From contig CM049313.1 of NCBI GenBank assembly GCA_026874595.1, forward strand, positions 63,740,159 to 63,804,158: a stretch of 64,000 bases of DNA, given 5' to 3'. Positions 59,952 through 64,000 of the stretch are shown piece by piece. The notes beneath the pieces are model-generated. The model did no database searches, was not told the DNA's origin, and saw nothing but the letters and a program-made list of their open reading frames with translations. Within the stretch, counting starts at the first letter, position 1. Each line of letters begins with the position of its first letter. The position numbers and the translations under genes were made by a program. This DNA comes from Sipunculus nudus (Eukaryota > Annelida > Sipuncula > Golfingiida > Sipunculidae).

Positions 59952-61171
59952 GTGTATATACATATGTCACATGTTATCTGTAGAACGTTAATAAATGAAC
60001 AATGTTACTAATACTTACGCCGGTGTATGTACAACGGTCGTGATTATCAGCAAGGTAAATGTCACATGTTGTAACCGCCTGTTACTGACTTACATGTACC
60101 GGGTCACGGTACTCGCGTCCCTAACGGCTATTCTATTCCTGTGTTGTATACAACGGTCACTATAAGGAGATCCCTGTAAGGTGGGCATAGTCTGTGTTTG
60201 ATGCATGTGTGTGTATGTCTGTGTCTGGTAGATACATTCAACACAGAGATAACTGGTGATCAATTAATGATCAAATGTGAACATTTGTACATACACTTGG
60301 ATGTATGGCATAAAGTTATCAACGGCAAAAAGGTTGCCAAAATACAATCTGCACGCATTGACATACATGATGGCTTTAGTTAAAAATACAGAAAAAGATG
60401 ATGGAACTTTTGTCCCATTTATTTCATAGTGATATAACGATCATTATCATTCTAGTGGTCGTAGCAGCAACAGCAACCGCAACAGTATAGGCGTCGTAGT
60501 TTGATATTTCGGTCTGTGTCTGATGGGAATATGTTAATTGATGGGATATCTCAAATGTATCCATTATTAAATAAAAATAATTATACCTCTCCTGTATCTC
60601 AAGACTATCATGTCCTCATTCAGTGCAATAAGTAACGTTCATACTACAGATAATTCCTTTGCATATCCTTGAATAATAGAGTGGATTTCGAACGTGGATA
60701 CAAGCGTTTCCATGGTAAAATAAAAGGAGAGAATTTTGAAACATTAAAACATTCAAAATTTTAATTCTCGAGAATATGCGATGGCGTTCGGGTGCAAAAG
60801 CGGTATTCCCATGGATAACAATAATTGTTTTCTAGGATAACTCACTGAAAATACTGTTTATTCATTAGGTATTATGTGGATACCATTATTATCCGGGGAA
60901 CGCTAAGTCAATTTGATTAATGAGTGATAGAGTTCCTGATGTGTTGCTCCGGTTTTCAAACAATGCTGTTTGCTGCTTCTAATTATGCTTAAAATTGCTA
61001 TTATAATAATGGTTCAATAAGCTAATTTTTGCTAATACCTTTAATCATATTAAAATCACTAACTATTTTTTAATTTGTTTGTACATGAAGCTGCCCTCGT
61101 AGGTACGCAAAAGATCTAAGAGGTAACGAAGAAAGAATATGAAAGGAAAGTAAAACTGAACAACGTAGTAC
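56806..61171. other. Spacer between the divergent GTPase genes
   Basis: No gene recognised. Microsatellites: (AT)n at 56881-56925, 57309-57354, 58575-58624 and 59911-59950; (AG)n at 58627-58659; (CA)n at 58757-58780; C-run at 59371-59388. The last few hundred bases before 61172 should hold the promoter or a 5' exon of gene B; none is evident. Confidence 0.45.
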
Positions 61172-61462
61172 ATGCTTACAAGGCTAAAAATGGAATGTTC
61201 CCCAGAAAAAACAGAGGATCGGACAACGAATGTACAGACAGAGGGACCACCGAAAATGGTAATAGAAGGAAAACAGGTCCAGATTATAAAGTGTATGGCC
61301 GACGACGAGATAAAACTGACGATGGACACAGCGGCATTGGTTGATATTTTACATGATGACAAAGTCAAGGACACTCCTGTGGTGGTGTTGTCGGTGGTCG
61401 GAGAGAATAGGAGCGGCAAATCGTTTATACTGAATGTCCTGATGCGATATCTGCACGCGCTG
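61172..61462 (+). CDS. Gene B exon 1: start and P-loop
   Basis: 97 codons from ATG 61172 to CTG|GTGAGA. A 20-residue linker (PEKTEDRTTNVQTEGPPK) replaces the long repeats of gene A. Then conserved MVIEGKQVQIIKCMADDEIK and VVGENRSGKSF. Confidence 0.8.
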
Positions 61463-63364
61463 GTGAGATAAATATCAAGTTTATTTTTAGCATGTTTTGT
61501 TCTAATAACATATTTTCTATGAACAACTCTTGTTACAGATATAAAAAAAAATAATTAGAAACCTGTTCTATCTACCTTTTGAACCTTTAAAATGCAGTTT
61601 TAAGTTTCAATTTTGGAAATGACAATGATATTTTCCTATAGCATAATTTTTTATATGTGAATGAATATTCGATCATGAAAAAAAAGTACCCACAATCCAT
61701 CAGGCTTATGTTGTCTAAGGGTCACTATATTTGAATATTTAATTACTACATACCTAAATGTGGACAGAATTATGCTTATGCAGTGTCACTTGTTCTTCAA
61801 AATAGACAAAGCATTTGTATGGATGTCCAGTTTCAAAAGTGCTGTTAGCAGCATTGGACAGTCTCTATTTCAACAGTGTTACTTTTGTCATCGGAAACAT
61901 GTATGGTCTTCTGATTAGAAAAATTGAGATGTCAGACTATGAGAGTAATATTTAAGACCATCCCTGTCTGCATTTCAATTCTTTCACTTTAGAGCGTTTT
62001 GGTAACAGAAGTAATGTACCGAACACCCCTCTAACTTGTCGCTACTGTTTATTTAACATCCACAGGAGAATAACAGTGTCTCTGATTGGCTCGGAGATGA
62101 AGACCAGCCTCTTGATGGGTTTGAGTGGCAGCACGGTGTAGACAGAACCACCAGGGGAGTGTTCCTCTGGAGCCGGCCATTTATGGTCACGCTCAAGAAC
62201 GGAGAGAAGGTTAGTGTGCAAGTTCAAATTTAAGATTTTAGAAATGGCTGATACTGGTCTGCCCTAAAGAATGTCGATAAATTGCGGAATAAGTGAAATG
62301 TCAGGTCTGGACATGACACGAGCCTTTTAAAAAAGGATTGAGTTACATAATCGTTTTTATGGATAAAATTTATATTCCACTTCTTTGTTTTCATTTATTG
62401 ATGTAATTTCTATATTTTCCTGGATGTTGTTCCAAGATGAATTTTTAGCCAACCCTAGTATATATTGCATATTTCTTCAACCCTATTGATCTTATTTATT
62501 CTTTTTATATTAGTGTGTAAAGATCGTGCATGGAAAGGAAGACTGCAGTTTAAAAATATACTTTCTATTAAGATATTCAAAATCTGATATACACGAACAA
62601 TAATGCACATAAGATTTTCATTTGAAAAATATCTCCTTGATAATAAATGAATCTGTGGCTCATCCTATCACGGCCATAGCGGGGAGGAGGCATAAGTTCT
62701 ACATGCCAGGACACGCTTACACTTGAGACAAAATACTTTTTTCCAATTTGTAATTTCGTGAAATGATCTAACATGCGGCATGTAGGTCCATTGTACATTA
62801 CTTATTGTCCAGGCTGCTATATTACTGATGGACAATCAAGGGATGTCATTTGAAGAAAAAGAACCCGGTGACGTATCGACCGTGGTTGCCATTAGTTCCA
62901 TGATCAGCACTATACAGGTGGGCCTTAAGTTTTCTCTGTGCCATGACGGACCGTTGTGGTACCTACTGGTGCCACATTAAATTTTCCATATACTTTTTTC
63001 TATCTTATCTTATCTTATCTTATCTCATCTAATCTCATCTTATCTTATCTTATCTCTTCCCAATTTTACTAAAAACTTCTTATATTATAGCAATTAAAAT
63101 ATAATGAAATATAAGGACACTATATATTCTTATGCTTGTTCATGAAAATGCCTGTTATTTACTTAATATGATTATTATTGGCTGAATCTCTTATATTCAA
63201 AACATCTACCAACGACATAGTACGCTTTTGGATCCTCAATATGTTCATATATTATAACATATGTTAAAATTATATAATCTTTTTCTGTAATTAATATGTA
63301 ATTTTCACTTCAGATTTACAACGTTATGAGAACAGTGAGAGACAACCATCTTCGGGAACTTCAG
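61172..63364 (+). CDS. Atlastin/GBP-type large GTPase, 5' part (gene B), paralogue of gene A
   Basis: Four exons are visible: 61172-61462, 62066-62209, 62813-62917, 63314-63364, all joined in phase 0 with GT-AG introns, giving 197 residues before the window ends. Residues 77-84 are the P-loop GENRSGKS. Exon 2 carries DRTTRGVFLWSRPF, exon 3 LLMDNQG, exon 4 IYNVMRTVRDNHLRELQ. Against gene A, exon 2 is identical at 43 of 48 residues, exon 3 at 31 of 35 and exon 4 at 16 of 17. Start MLTRLKME aligns with LITRLKIE inside gene A, so gene B lacks about 160 residues of repeats. An extra 5' exon cannot be excluded. The next expected exon (GLVEAGQ-like) is not found before 64000. Confidence 0.88.
62066..62209 (+). 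CDS. Gene B exon 2: switch I region
   Basis: 48 codons after a CATCCACAG acceptor; donor AAG|GTTAGT. It keeps the normal GT where gene A has GC. Confidence 0.88.
62813..62917 (+). CDS. Gene B exon 3: switch II (DNQG)
   Basis: 35 codons, AAILLMDNQGMSFEEKEPGD then VSTVVAISSMISTIQ. Acceptor TTATTGTCCAG, donor GTGGGC. Confidence 0.88.
63000..63057. repeat. (TTATC)n pentanucleotide repeat in gene B intron 3
   Basis: About eleven TATCT units with single-base variants. Gene A lacks it in the matching intron. Confidence 0.9.
63314..63364 (+). CDS. Gene B exon 4
   Basis: 17 codons, IYNVMRTVRDNHLRELQ, between TTTTCACTTCAG and GTATAC. It is the last exon seen; the gene continues beyond the window. 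Confidence 0.85.
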
Positions 63365-64000
63365 GTATACGCGAAATAAAACTTGTTTTATATTAGTTAT
63401 CCTGGTTGTGAGTTTCTTAAATTATCTTACAAATAAATTTGAAGTCGAGTATAGGATTTTTAGGTGTCCTCATTATATCCTTAAAAATGTATATATAAGG
63501 AGACGACCGAGGAAATTAACTATTTTCCTCAAATATGATCAAAACTGGAATTCTTTTTCTCATTTAGCATATTGATGATAGGTACGTATGCCTTAAACAG
63601 TGTAATATATATTTACGGTCTAATGCGGTTTCTTCATCTGAGCCCCTCTTATATGTACAATGTATTTAATAAATGCTTTTATGGTTTGTCAAGGGTCCCC
63701 ATTATTTTGAGAAAACAAATTCCCTGATTTTAGCACAACAAAAACCTCGACATCCTCTATAAATACGTTGTAAGGATGAGAGAAACAATATTCCAAACTG
63801 GCCGACATTTTCCAATCAAATCCCTAATTTTTTGCCTTACTGGAAAAGGGGAACTCATTTTCCAGTAAGGATTATCTGACTTCCAGGATGACTGGGTATA
63901 TTGTTAGTCACATAAGCATCCTGTACACGATTCAAGATCATTTTAATTCCGGTTGTTTACAGTTTTTTATGATTATTACCTCCGCCAAGGGGTAGGAGTT
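63365..64000 (+). other. Gene B intron 4, cut by the window end
   Basis: No exon seen. The final bases ATTACCTCCGCCAAGGGGTA resemble the start of the dispersed repeat at 32120, so that repeat probably continues past the window. Confidence 0.45.

Overview
This is a 64 kb window of AT-rich, repeat-dense animal nuclear DNA. The evidence is spliced genes with GT-AG introns, long AT/AG/AAT microsatellites, poly-C/G runs, tRNA-derived SINE-like elements, MITE-like elements and large minisatellite arrays. The style fits a marine invertebrate, most likely a mollusc or other lophotrochozoan. That is inference; nothing here fixes the species.

Region 1 (about 1.6-37 kb) has no long open reading frame, but it is organised. 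I see six diverged copies of one transcription-unit-like module, arranged (-,+), (-,+), (-,+) as three head-to-head pairs. Each copy has: (i) a promoter-like block with two conserved motifs and, about 50 bp further, a TATA-like box; (ii) a conserved first-exon region with a splice donor, clear in units 1, 2, 3 and 5; (iii) a conserved acceptor and second exon; (iv) further downstream, an array of a 46-bp minisatellite. The array always lies in the same orientation relative to the presumed transcription. Units: U1(-) promoter 3325-3490, array 1640-2235. U2(+) promoter 6400-6556, array 12420-12895. U3(-) promoter 19493-19650, array 16600-18225. U4(+) promoter 20985-21140, array 22980-23860. U5(-) promoter 29951-30110, array 26870-28930. 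U6(+) promoter 33640-33775, array 35100-36977. Most copies carry stops or shifts, so this is a spliced non-coding RNA family, a decayed small-gene family, or a large foldback-like repeat. It is the best candidate for an undescribed system. Other dispersed repeats lie among the copies.

Region 2 (39.2-55.3 kb, minus strand) holds a complete 17-exon gene for a predicted 1002-residue atlastin/GBP-type large GTPase. Its order is: short N-terminus, charged repeats, eight 9-residue repeats, GTPase domain (GENRSGKS P-loop, DNQG, RDW), atlastin-like CFLLPHPGLKVA segment, then a helical C-terminus encoded by alternating 72-nt and about 210-nt exons. No membrane hairpin is seen. Two of its introns appear to be GC-AG.

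Region 3 (61.2-64 kb, plus strand) holds the 5' part of a divergently oriented paralogue. Four exons are visible. They are nearly identical in protein to exons 2-5 of the first gene, but the N-terminal repeats are missing. The 6 kb between the two genes holds a SINE-like element and several microsatellites. Both proteins should be cytosolic GTP-binding, self-assembling GTPases, as is known for the family; their biological role here is not shown by the sequence.
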